From positions 1 to 64,000 of the forward strand of contig JAKSCG010000014.1 of NCBI GenBank assembly GCA_022360715.1: DNA of 64,000 bases, given 5' to 3'. Under the pieces are notes generated by a model. The model was not told where the DNA came from, made no database searches, and saw nothing but the letters and a program-made list of their open reading frames with translations. The DNA comes from Halanaerobiales bacterium. Lineage in GTDB: Bacteria; Bacillota; Halanaerobiia; Halanaerobiales; DTU029. Position 1 is the first letter of the stretch; each line of letters starts with the position of its first letter. Positions 55,539-63,829 of this stretch are shown here, piece after piece. A program made the translations under genes and the position numbers.

Positions 55539-56708
55539 ATGAGTAGGGTCAAGAGTTATCAGGAAATTAATCAGCGGATCAAAAAAGGGAAAGCGGTTGT
55601 TCTCACGGCAGAAGAAATGATTGATTTTGTCGCCGAAAATGGGGTAAGTACAGCCAGTGAAGAGGTAGATGTGGTTACTACGGCTACTTTTGGTGCGATG
55701 TGTTCCTCCGGTGCTTTTTTTAACTTCGGCCATGCCGATCCCCCGATCAGGATGGAGAAGGTCTGGTTAAATGATGTACCGGCTTATGCCGGAATGGCAG
55801 CGGTTGATGCTTATTTAGGTGCGACCGAAGAGTCGGTAGACCGGGGTGAAGAGTATGGGGGAGCCCATGTTATTGAGGATCTTTTGCAAGGGAAAACAGT
55901 TCACTTGCGGGCAATTGCCAAGGGGACTGATTGTTATCCCCGCCAAGAGGTTGAGACTGATTTAACCCTGGCCGACCTTAATCAGGCTTACTTATTTAAC
56001 CCGCGCAATTGCTATCAGAATTACAGTGTTGCGGTTAATTCCTCGGAGCAGACTATTTATACCTATATGGGTCCGTTAGCGGCCAATTTTGGAAATGCCA
56101 GCTATAGTAGCGCCGGCCAGCTTAGTCCCCTTTTAAATGACCCTTACTACCGTACCATTGGTATTGGGACCAGGGTTTTTTTGGGTGGGGCTAACGGGTA
56201 TATTGCCTGGGAGGGAACGCAGCACAACCCTTTGGTGGAAAGGAATGAAGCGGGAATACCGCTGGGGGGAGCCGGAACATTAGCGGTAATTGGGGATTTA
56301 AAAGAGATGGACCCCGAGTATATTAGTGCGGCCTCGATTAAGAACTATGGGGTCACGATTTATATTGGAATCGGGATCCCGATCCCGATTCTTGATCAGG
56401 AGATGGCCAGATATACGGCAGTTAGTGATCGTGATATTTATACCGATGTAGTTGATTACAGTGTAGCTGCTTTAAAGAAGCCGACCTATGGCCGGGTTAA
56501 CTATCAACAGCTCCGTTCCGGGAAAATTGTGCTGACGGGAGGACGGGAAGTCACGACTGCCCCCTTATCCAGTTATAAGCGGGCCCGGCAAATAGCCGCT
56601 GAACTTAAAGAGAGGATTAGTCAGGGCCATTTTCTGTTGGAGAAACCGGTACAGGGCATCTCTAATTCCCGCACTTTTAGACCTTTGAAGAAAAGAAAAG
56701 AGGATTAG
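55539..56708 (+). CDS. Homocysteine biosynthesis protein, DUF39 family
   Basis: A 389-residue DUF39 protein. In methanogens and several anaerobic bacteria this family, with a NIL-ferredoxin partner, makes homocysteine from aspartate semialdehyde and sulfide without O-acylhomoserine. Landmarks: TTATFGAMCSSGAFFNFGHA with the conserved Cys, GATEES, YGGAHVIEDLL, KGTDCYPRQ, and FLGGANGYIAWEGTQHNP. ATG 55539 follows AAAAGGAGTGA; an earlier ATG at 55494 lies right after the riboswitch terminator. First gene of the SAM-controlled operon. Confidence 0.88.
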   Translation: MSRVKSYQEINQRIKKGKAVVLTAEEMIDFVAENGVSTASEEVDVVTTATFGAMCSSGAFFNFGHADPPIRMEKVWLNDVPAYAGMAAVDAYLGATEESVDRGEEYGGAHVIEDLLQGKTVHLRAIAKGTDCYPRQEVETDLTLADLNQAYLFNPRNCYQNYSVAVNSSEQTIYTYMGPLAANFGNASYSSAGQLSPLLNDPYYRTIGIGTRVFLGGANGYIAWEGTQHNPLVERNEAGIPLGGAGTLAVIGDLKEMDPEYISAASIKNYGVTIYIGIGIPIPILDQEMARYTAVSDRDIYTDVVDYSVAALKKPTYGRVNYQQLRSGKIVLTGGREVTTAPLSSYKRARQIAAELKERISQGHFLLEKPVQGISNSRTFRPLKKRKED

Positions 56709-56712
56709 TCAA

Positions 56713-57126
56713 ATGATCGCAAGGAGGATTGAACTGATTTTTAAACCACAAGCTGTCAGTAAACCGATTACCTATTATTTAGTAAAGAAATTTGAGCTGA
56801 TCCCCAATATCCTGCAAGCCAGAATCTTCCCGGAGGAAGAAGGGCAGTTAATTATGGATTTAAAGGGGGAGACGGAACAAGAACTGCAAGCGGGCATAAA
56901 ATATCTGGCCGAAGAGGGGGTAGAGGTACGGGTATTAGCCCGGAGTATTATTCATAACCGCGAAAAGTGTACTGACTGTGGGGCCTGTACCGGGGTATGT
57001 AAGACCGGAGCCCTAACCCTTAACCGGGAGAACTGGGAATTGGTGCTGGCTGACCATAAATGCCTTTTTTGCGAGATGTGTCTGGACGCCTGTCCGTTCC
57101 AGGCCCTATCCCTGGAGACGGGGTGA
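56713..57126 (+). CDS. NIL domain / 2x[4Fe-4S] ferredoxin, DUF39 partner
   Basis: A 137-residue protein: NIL domain (residues 1-75, ligand-binding fold also found in methionine transport ATPases) followed by a two-cluster ferredoxin, CTDCGACTGVC and CLFCEMCLDACP, with the CxxCxxC..C spacing complete in both. Delivers electrons for sulfur insertion in the DUF39-dependent homocysteine pathway. It starts 4 bases after the DUF39 gene and ends 4 bases before the UPF0280 gene. Confidence 0.92.
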   Translation: MIARRIELIFKPQAVSKPITYYLVKKFELIPNILQARIFPEEEGQLIMDLKGETEQELQAGIKYLAEEGVEVRVLARSIIHNREKCTDCGACTGVCKTGALTLNRENWELVLADHKCLFCEMCLDACPFQALSLETG

Positions 57127-57130
57127 GCGG

Positions 57131-57892
57131 ATGTATCAACCCCGTTTTTATCGAGAGTGGATCAACCGGGAATTGAAGAAATTTAATGTGGCTTATCGAG
57201 AAACCGATCTTTTAGTTTTGGCTGACCAGAAAAGAGCCGAGTTTTGTTTTAACATTGTCAAGGGGTTAAGACAGGTACTGGATCGTTATAGTGTGGCCCA
57301 CCCTTTTTTTCTGAAAAGTTTGGTGCCGGTCCGGGTTACTGCTCAGGCCCCACTCGCTGTCCGGCAAATGGCGGCCAGTGCTGCTGCCGTAGGAGTGGGG
57401 CCATTGGCGGCAGTAGCCGGTTTATTTGCCGAGCAGGTCGGGCGGCAGCTCTTAAACTATAGCCGGGAAGTGATTGTCGAAAATGGAGGAGATGTTTTTC
57501 TTTCCCTGGAAAAAGACTGTAAAATAGCTATTTTTGCCGGAGAAAACTCCCCTTTTCAGGATCAGCTGGCACTAAAATTATCGGCGGCACAAACTCCGCT
57601 TGGTATCTGTACTTCATCCGGTACCTTTGGACCGTCTTTTAGTCTGGGGCGGGCCGATGCGGTAACAGTGCTTAGCCCTTCGGCAACCCTGGCTGATGCG
57701 GCCGCTACCGCAGCGGCTAATCAGATCCGGGTAAAAGGGGATATTGACCGGGTGTTGGCCTGGGCCCAAGGAGTGGAAGGTATTACCGGGATCGTAGTGA
57801 TCAAAGATGATCAAATCGGTCTATGGGGCGAGGTAGAGTTAACGGGTCGACAATCGAGTAGTTTACCGAGGAGTGGTAAAGAGAATGGTTAA
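57131..57892 (+). CDS. UPF0280 (COG2122, ApbE-like) protein
   Basis: A 253-residue protein of UPF0280, a distant ApbE relative. QAPLAVRQMAASAAAVGVGP and IVENGGDVFLSLE resemble flavin/FAD-handling ApbE motifs, and GICTSSGTFGPSFSLGRADA is the conserved centre. In Methanosarcina a member of this family improves sulfide use for homocysteine synthesis; its place here between the DUF39/ferredoxin pair and metH agrees with a sulfur-assimilation role. It might process a cofactor of the pair. The 3' end overlaps metH by 8 bases. Confidence 0.8.
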   Translation: MYQPRFYREWINRELKKFNVAYRETDLLVLADQKRAEFCFNIVKGLRQVLDRYSVAHPFFLKSLVPVRVTAQAPLAVRQMAASAAAVGVGPLAAVAGLFAEQVGRQLLNYSREVIVENGGDVFLSLEKDCKIAIFAGENSPFQDQLALKLSAAQTPLGICTSSGTFGPSFSLGRADAVTVLSPSATLADAAATAAANQIRVKGDIDRVLAWAQGVEGITGIVVIKDDQIGLWGEVELTGRQSSSLPRSGKENG

Positions 57893-60314
57893 AGGAAATA
57901 GATTGTTAACAGCGCTCAATAACCGGATCTTAGTTGGTGACGGAGCAATGGGTACTTTGTTGCAAAAATATAGCCGACATAACTTTTCAGCCCCGGAAGA
58001 ATTGATTTTGCGTGAGCCGGGGGTTGTTTTACGGGCCCACCGGGAATATATTAAGGCCGGTGCAGGATTAATTGAAACCAATACTTTTGGGGCTAACCGA
58101 TTAAAATTAAGAACGGTCGGACTGGAAGAGCGGATTAGCGAGATCAATCTAACCGCAGTCCAACTGGCCAAGCAGGCAGCCGGCGACATGCTGGTAGCTG
58201 CTTCGGTTGGCCCGACCGGGCAACTATTCCAGCCATATGGGAAACTGGATTTCACGGAAGTGGTTGCTATTTATCTTGAACAGCTAACGCTCCTTCGGGA
58301 AGGGGGAGTAGATGCAGTATTGATTGAAACAATGAGTGATCTCCGGGAACTGAAATCAGCGGTAATTGCTGCCCGGCAGGTGGATATCCCGATTATTGCC
58401 CAAATGACCTTTAATCAAAACGGGTTTACCCTGACCGGAAATACACCGGAAGTAGTGGCTATTACCCTGGATAGTTTGAATGTTGATGTGATTGGGGTTA
58501 ATTGTGTTGACGGGATGGACGTGGCAATACCTTTGTTAAAAAGAATGGCCGGGGTTACTAACCGACCGTTAAGTGTTTTCCCCAATGCCGGTCTGCCCTT
58601 TTGTCAAAAAGGCGAGACCGTTTTCCCCGGCAAACCGGTTGACTTTATCCGGGGAATTAAGGAGCTGATCAAGCATAACGTTAGAATTATTGGGGGGTGT
58701 TGTGGAACTACTCCCGAATTTATTACCGCGCTTAAAAAAGAAACCGAATTATTCCGGATGGAATCTTTAGCACAAAGACTACCGGAGCCAGTCGGCACTT
58801 TATACCTCAGCAGTAGCAGCGATTATATTGAGGTCAGGTCGGATCAAGCAGTCTATATGATCGGGGAGAAACTGAACCCGACCGGACGCCATGACCTGAG
58901 GGATGCCTTGCAAAACAAGAACTGGAGTTATTTGCGCAAGGTGGCGCGGGAGCAGGTGGAAGCAGGGGCAGGTTTGCTCGATGTTAACATCGGTCTTCCC
59001 GACATTAAAAAGGAATTGGTGATGGCCCGTTTGATCCAGGAATTACAATTGGAGGTTAATGTTCCCCTGGTACTCGATTCGACCGAGAGTGGAGTTCTGG
59101 AAGCCGGGTTAAAGGAATATGCCGGCAAGGCTTTAATTAATTCGGTCAACGGGGACCCAGCTTCGATCGCTGAAGTTATGCCGTTGGCGGCCAGGTATGG
59201 TGCGGCGATTATCGGACTGACCCTTGATCAAGAGGGGATTCCATCGACAGTCGAGCAACGTCTGGTAATCGCTCGCCGGATCTTAGCGGCAGCTGAGCAG
59301 TATGGTATTAAGCGGGACGATGTGATTATTGATCCACTGGTGCTTACGGTCGGCGCCAGGCAAAAAGAGGTATTGCTGGCGATCAGAACCCTGGAAAAGA
59401 TCAAAGAGGAACTGGGGGTTAAGACCACGCTGGGGATTAGCAATGTCTCCCACGGATTACCGGCCAGAAATCTGATTAACCGGACTTATCTGGCGATGGC
59501 GCTGGGGGCCGGGCTGGATCTCCCGATCGTTAACCCCTTTAACGAACAGATCCGGGATACAATCAGGGCGGCCAATCTTTTAACCGGCCGGGATCCTGAT
59601 GGCAAAGCTTTTTTACAGCTCTATCAACAGGCGGAGAACCGAGCCGGGGGAGGTAATACCTCGTTTCGGGTCGATCCCGGGACCGGTGGTGAGACCATTA
59701 CCGAAATTAAGCAGGCTGTGCTCGACGGTAATCAGGAGCGGATTAGCGGTTTGATCGAGCAGGCAATTAAAGTATTTACGGCCAAGCAGATTATTGAGCA
59801 GGCCTTAATTCCGGCGATTAATCAGGTTGGGGATTTATATGACCAGGGAGTTTACTTTTTACCCCAACTGATCAAGGGGTCGGAAACAGTTCAGGCCGGT
59901 TTTGATTACCTTAAGGAATTTTTTGCTGAGCAAATAGATATAAAAGAGAAGGCAACGGTACTACTGGCTACAGTAGCCGGCGATGTACATGATTTAGGCA
60001 AAAACATCGTTAAAATAGTTTTCGCCAACCATGGTTTCCGGGTGATTGATCTGGGCAGCAATATCCCCAGTGAGCAGATCGTCAGCAAAGCTTTGGAATA
60101 TCAGGTCGATTTTGTCGGATTGAGTGCCTTAATGACCACTACTATGGCTGAGATGGGGCAGGTGATTAAACTACTGAAGCGTAAGCACTACCCGGGCCGG
60201 GTGATCATCGGGGGGGCGGTTACCACTGCGGATTTTGCCCGGGAGATCGGGGCCGACTTTTATGCGGTAGATGCCCTGGACGGGGTTAGAAAGATTATTA
60301 ATTCCCTCAGGTAA
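57885..60314 (+). CDS. metH: Cobalamin-dependent methionine synthase lacking activation domain
   Basis: An 809-residue enzyme that methylates homocysteine from methyltetrahydrofolate. Domain order: homocysteine-binding barrel (1-290, zinc cysteines in VNCVDG and GGCCGTTPEF), pterin-binding barrel (about 315-590, IGEKLNPTG and DVNIGLPD), helical B12 cap (about 610-685), B12 domain (about 690-809, DVHDLGKNIVK with the lower-ligand His). The C-terminal AdoMet reactivation domain of E. coli MetH (about 330 residues) is absent, so oxidised cob(II)alamin must be rescued by another protein. ATG 57885 has GAGGAG upstream. Confidence 0.93.
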   Translation: MVKGNRLLTALNNRILVGDGAMGTLLQKYSRHNFSAPEELILREPGVVLRAHREYIKAGAGLIETNTFGANRLKLRTVGLEERISEINLTAVQLAKQAAGDMLVAASVGPTGQLFQPYGKLDFTEVVAIYLEQLTLLREGGVDAVLIETMSDLRELKSAVIAARQVDIPIIAQMTFNQNGFTLTGNTPEVVAITLDSLNVDVIGVNCVDGMDVAIPLLKRMAGVTNRPLSVFPNAGLPFCQKGETVFPGKPVDFIRGIKELIKHNVRIIGGCCGTTPEFITALKKETELFRMESLAQRLPEPVGTLYLSSSSDYIEVRSDQAVYMIGEKLNPTGRHDLRDALQNKNWSYLRKVAREQVEAGAGLLDVNIGLPDIKKELVMARLIQELQLEVNVPLVLDSTESGVLEAGLKEYAGKALINSVNGDPASIAEVMPLAARYGAAIIGLTLDQEGIPSTVEQRLVIARRILAAAEQYGIKRDDVIIDPLVLTVGARQKEVLLAIRTLEKIKEELGVKTTLGISNVSHGLPARNLINRTYLAMALGAGLDLPIVNPFNEQIRDTIRAANLLTGRDPDGKAFLQLYQQAENRAGGGNTSFRVDPGTGGETITEIKQAVLDGNQERISGLIEQAIKVFTAKQIIEQALIPAINQVGDLYDQGVYFLPQLIKGSETVQAGFDYLKEFFAEQIDIKEKATVLLATVAGDVHDLGKNIVKIVFANHGFRVIDLGSNIPSEQIVSKALEYQVDFVGLSALMTTTMAEMGQVIKLLKRKHYPGRVIIGGAVTTADFAREIGADFYAVDALDGVRKIINSLR

Positions 60315-60346
60315 ATGATATTAAGAGAAGAGAGGATGGAGTAGGA

Positions 60347-61222
60347 ATGGATTTTGAGCAGGTACTAGCGGAGAAGGAGTTTATTATCACCACTGAGCTG
60401 GACCCGGGGAAGGGAATTGATGTCAGTCAACTGGAGGAAAAAGTCAAATTATTGCAAGCTTATGTCGACGGGATCAATCTGACCGACTCCTGTATGGCCC
60501 GGATGAAGATCAGTCCGATTGCGGTCAGTAGTTATCTCAAGGATAAGTATGCGACCAACTGGATTTGCCATATGACGGCCCGGGATCGGAATATGATCGG
60601 TTTACAGAGTGAGATCCTGGGAGCAGCATTACTCGGTATCAACAATTTTCTTTTTTTAACTGGTGATAAGCCGGGATACGGGGATCATCCCCATAGTTCC
60701 GGAGTCTTTGACTGTGACGGAACCAGTTTGATCAAAATGGCTTCTGCTTTAAAAAGGGGTTTTGATCAAGCGGGAAATCCTTTAAATAAGGCGGCTGAAC
60801 GGTTAACGGTCGGAGGGGTAGTTAACCCCGGCGGTGATCTCCGCCTGGAGTTAACGAAACTCAAGGAAAGGATCGAGGCCGGGGCTAACTTTATTCAGAC
60901 CCAACCGGTATATGATCCCCGGCTGATCGAGCAATTTATGCAAGAAGCCCGACCGATAGTGGCGCGACAAGGAAGTAAGACCCGGATTTTGATCAGTATT
61001 ATGCCGTTGAAGAGTGGGCAGATGGCCCGCTATTTAAATGCCAATGTGCCGGGGATCAGTATTCCGGAAAAGGTGGTAGCCCTGGTCGAGCGAGCAGGGA
61101 GTTCAGCCGGTCTGGCCATAGCCAAATCTTTTATCACTGAGATTAAAGGTCTGGTTGACGGGCTCCATATCATGCCGATGGGTAAGGCCGAGACAGTACC
61201 TTTTTTGCTCGAGCAACTTTAA
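60347..61222 (+). CDS. metF: Methylenetetrahydrofolate reductase
   Basis: A 291-residue TIM barrel that supplies methyltetrahydrofolate to MetH. TELDPGKGIDVSQLEEKV, SDKPGYGDHP-like LFLTGDKPGYGDHPH, and FIQTQPVYDPRLIEQF are diagnostic. Flavin-dependent family; no MetV-type zinc partner or Rnf-type gene adjoins, so the electron donor is unknown. Last gene of the SAM-controlled operon, 32 bases after metH. Confidence 0.9.
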   Translation: MDFEQVLAEKEFIITTELDPGKGIDVSQLEEKVKLLQAYVDGINLTDSCMARMKISPIAVSSYLKDKYATNWICHMTARDRNMIGLQSEILGAALLGINNFLFLTGDKPGYGDHPHSSGVFDCDGTSLIKMASALKRGFDQAGNPLNKAAERLTVGGVVNPGGDLRLELTKLKERIEAGANFIQTQPVYDPRLIEQFMQEARPIVARQGSKTRILISIMPLKSGQMARYLNANVPGISIPEKVVALVERAGSSAGLAIAKSFITEIKGLVDGLHIMPMGKAETVPFLLEQL

Positions 61223-61248
61223 GCCGGGTAATGAGCGGTTAGACAACA

Positions 61249-61307
61249 CAAGCGCTTGCGAAAAATCTTCGCAAGCGCTTGCAAACTTGTTTGATCTAGT
61301 ATATAAT
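61249..61307 (+). promoter_or_regulatory. LacI-family promoter with twin palindromic operators
   Basis: TTGCAA (61279-61284), 17 bases, TATAAT (61302-61307). CAAGCGCTTG occurs twice, at 61249-61258 and 61272-61281, centres 23 bases apart. Outer arms CAAGCGCTTGCGAA (61249-61262) and TTCGCAAGCGCTTG (61268-61281) are also perfect inverses. The second copy overlaps the -35. Probable autorepression by the LacI protein encoded downstream. Confidence 0.85.
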
Positions 61308-61352
61308 TGAATTAGCGGATTGTTTAAGGCGCTTAGGAGGGAGTGACCTTTG

Positions 61353-62354
61353 ATGCCCCTGACTTTAAAAGACATTGCCAAAATAGCCGGGGTGGCCGAA
61401 TCTACCGTGTCCAGGGCTATTAATAATAAGCCAGGGGTGGGAGCCCAAACCAGAGAAAAGATCATGGAAATTGTTCGGGAGCATAATTACCAACCGAACC
61501 AACTGGCCCAGGGGCTGGCTAAACGGGAGACCCATCTTTTAGCATTGATCGTCGCCGACCTGACCGGACCCGGTTATAGCGAAATAATTAAAAGTATGGA
61601 GAAAACAGCCAATCAAGCCGGCTATCAGTTGATCATCTGTAATACCGATAATAATCTGGCCAAAGAAAAAACCTATTTGAACCTGGTCGGACAACACCGG
61701 GTAGATGGGGCAATTATTTTGGGGGGGACTCTGGCCAATAATAATATTATGAAACTGGCTTTAAACCAGGATGAGTTGCTGGTCTTGGTCAATTGTCTGG
61801 CTGAAGAGGTATTGATTCCGACCGTATTGGTTGATAATGCCCGGGGGGGTTATCTGGCCACCGTCCATCTATTGGAACAGGGACTGGAAAAGATCGCGCT
61901 GGTGATGGGACCAGCCAATGACTTCCTGGAGTCAGAGAAATTGAATGGCTATCAACAGGCTTTAGCCGATTATAATATACCCTTCCGGGAGCAACTGATT
62001 ATCAAGACCAATCTCTCAAGGGAAGGTGGCTATAATGCCTTTTTTCGGGTAATGAAGATTGACGAGCTGCCGGACGGTTTTTTTGTGACCAACGACTTGC
62101 TGGCGATCGGTCTGACCGAAGCGATTAAAATGGGCGGCTATTTAATTCCCGGTGATTTTGCGGTAGTGGGCTATGGAGATAGCATTATTTCGGCGGTAAT
62201 TAATCCGGCTTTAACTGTGGTAGCCGAACCATTGCAGCAATTAGGAAGACTGGCCGCCGAGTATATCATCAAATTGATCAATGATCAAGCGATCGAAGAA
62301 GTGATCAGGGTGCTGGAACCGGAGTTAATAATACGGGAATCTTCAAGCCCGTAA
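61353..62354 (+). CDS. LacI family transcriptional regulator
   Basis: A 333-residue repressor: HTH TLKDIAKIAGVAESTVSRAI with a LacI hinge helix (PNQLAQGLAKR), then a periplasmic-binding-like sensor with VDGAIILGGT, DFAVVGYGDS and VVAEPLQQLGRLAAEYI. The DNA-reading residues favour a CGCTTG-type half-site, consistent with the twin palindromes upstream. It is co-transcribed with the sugar ATPase 32 bases downstream, so it probably sets energisation of several importers. ATG 61353 is preferred, but TTG 61350 has better distance to AGGAGG. Confidence 0.9.
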   Translation: MPLTLKDIAKIAGVAESTVSRAINNKPGVGAQTREKIMEIVREHNYQPNQLAQGLAKRETHLLALIVADLTGPGYSEIIKSMEKTANQAGYQLIICNTDNNLAKEKTYLNLVGQHRVDGAIILGGTLANNNIMKLALNQDELLVLVNCLAEEVLIPTVLVDNARGGYLATVHLLEQGLEKIALVMGPANDFLESEKLNGYQQALADYNIPFREQLIIKTNLSREGGYNAFFRVMKIDELPDGFFVTNDLLAIGLTEAIKMGGYLIPGDFAVVGYGDSIISAVINPALTVVAEPLQQLGRLAAEYIIKLINDQAIEEVIRVLEPELIIRESSSP

Positions 62355-62386
62355 ATATAAAAAAACAAAATTAAGGAGGAAGGCTA

Positions 62387-63502
62387 ATGGCCAGTGTAAC
62401 TTTAACCAATGTTACCAAGCGATTTGATGAAGTTGTTGCCGTAGATAATGTTAATTTGGAGATCAAGGACAAGGAATTTCTAGTATTGGTTGGACCTTCG
62501 GGTTGTGGTAAATCAACCACGCTTAGAATGGTGGCCGGACTAGAGGAAATTACCAGTGGGAATATTGAAATTGGCAAGAGGATTGTGAATGATGTACCAC
62601 CTAAAGACCGAGATATAGCGATGGTTTTCCAGAATTATGCCCTTTATCCCCATATGGATGTTTATAATAATATGGCTTTTGGTTTAAAACTACGTAAATT
62701 TCCCAAAGATGAAATTGACCGTCGGGTCAAGGAGGCCGCTCAAATATTAGAGATCGAACAGTTGCTGGACCGCCGCCCCAAACAACTCTCCGGTGGTCAA
62801 CGGCAGCGTGTGGCCCTGGGTAGGGCGATTGTCCGGGAACCGAAAGTTTTCCTGATGGATGAGCCTCTTTCCAACCTTGATGCTAAACTACGGGTTCAGA
62901 TGCGTACTGAGATCAGTAAGCTCCATGATAAATTACAGACAACGGTAATTTATGTAACCCATGACCAGACAGAAGCGATGACAATGGGTGATCGAATTGT
63001 TGTACTCAGGGATGGTGTGATCCAGCAGGTAGCTGATCCGTTAAACCTTTACAATCAGCCCAATAATATGTTTGTGGCCGGGTTTATCGGGACTCCGCCG
63101 ATGAACTTCCTTGATGCTACCCTGGTCGAAGATGGCGGCAAGTATTTTCTCGATGGGGCCGGTTCTTTTAAGATTGCAATCCCGGAAGACCTGGCTAAGA
63201 AAACCCCGGAACTAAAGGAATATCTTGGGCGGGGAGTAGTCTTTGGGGTTCGTCCCGAAGACCTCAGTGATGCCAGTCTGGCCGAAAAAGAAGTAACTGA
63301 ATATAATTCATTTATGGCCGGGGTTGAGGTTGTAGAGCCGATGGGTTCAGAGATCTATCTTTATCTGACACTTGATGACCATTCAATGATTGCCCGGGTT
63401 GAACCCAATTCCACCGCTAAGGTTGGCGATAATGTTAAACTACGGGTCGAGACAGAGAAAATTCATGTCTTTGATGCCGAGACTGAAGAGATTATTTTCT
63501 AA
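62387..63502 (+). CDS. Sugar ABC transporter ATPase, MsmX/UgpC type
   Basis: A 371-residue MalK-like ATPase. Walker A GPSGCGKSTTLRM, signature LSGGQRQRVALGRAIV, Walker B VFLMDEPLSNLDAKLR, switch YVTHDQTEAMT, then an OB/TOBE regulatory domain (about 240-371, GVRPEDLSD). Such multitask ATPases serve several sugar permease pairs; the window holds two pairs and no other ATPase of this class. AAGGAGG precedes the ATG. Confidence 0.94.
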   Translation: MASVTLTNVTKRFDEVVAVDNVNLEIKDKEFLVLVGPSGCGKSTTLRMVAGLEEITSGNIEIGKRIVNDVPPKDRDIAMVFQNYALYPHMDVYNNMAFGLKLRKFPKDEIDRRVKEAAQILEIEQLLDRRPKQLSGGQRQRVALGRAIVREPKVFLMDEPLSNLDAKLRVQMRTEISKLHDKLQTTVIYVTHDQTEAMTMGDRIVVLRDGVIQQVADPLNLYNQPNNMFVAGFIGTPPMNFLDATLVEDGGKYFLDGAGSFKIAIPEDLAKKTPELKEYLGRGVVFGVRPEDLSDASLAEKEVTEYNSFMAGVEVVEPMGSEIYLYLTLDDHSMIARVEPNSTAKVGDNVKLRVETEKIHVFDAETEEIIF

Positions 63503-63519
63503 AGGTTTGATTGACACGG

Positions 63520-63550
63520 GGAGCGGCCATTTCCGGCCGCTTTTTTATTT
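63520..63550 (+). terminator. Intrinsic terminator after the sugar ATPase
   Basis: AGCGGCC (63522-63528) and GGCCGCT (63535-63541), 6-base loop, then a run of T. No T tract on the opposite strand, so it works mainly in the + direction between convergent genes. Confidence 0.88.
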
Positions 63551-63829
63551 GAATAAACGGTTAAATATCCCTGTTTTTTGTGTTTTTTCCGAGTATTCCA
63601 GGGAGGTAACATAGCCCTCTACTTTGATACTACCATCATCCAGGTTCAGATTGATAATATTGAGTTCACTACCCTTAACAAACAGGTTTCCCTGAGTAGT
63701 CTGCAGGATAACTTTATTCTCATTAAATGAGACTACTTCTAAAACCCCTTTCATTTCCAGTGATTTACGGTCTTTTAGTGAAAAGCTGTGGGTTTTGTTA
63801 GTGTTTTTTTCGTTCCGGTTGTTGTCCAT
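63545..63829 (-). CDS. yabP: Sporulation protein YabP
   Basis: A 94-residue YabP/YqfC family protein: RKSLEMKGVLEVVSFNENKV, TTQGNLFVKGSELNI and IKVEGYVTSLEYSE are the family core. YabP is expressed in the mother cell and acts around the SpoIVA/coat stage of sporulation. GGGGGG lies 7 bases before the ATG on the - strand. YabQ, its usual neighbour, would follow the gene end but is replaced here by the convergent sugar ATPase; upstream genes lie outside the window. It is the only - strand gene recognised here. Confidence 0.85.
   Translation of the reverse strand: MDNNRNEKNTNKTHSFSLKDRKSLEMKGVLEVVSFNENKVILQTTQGNLFVKGSELNIINLNLDDGSIKVEGYVTSLEYSEKTQKTGIFNRLFK

Noticed and set aside
61249-61281. 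Twin palindromes as CcpA catabolite-response elements
   Set aside because: Centres resemble cre sites, but two copies with nested symmetry next to a lacI gene favour its own operator; catabolite control is not excluded.
61103-61465. 120-residue - strand open frame across the metF end and lacI promoter
   Set aside because: It reads through the operator palindromes and a well-supported promoter; no family resemblance.
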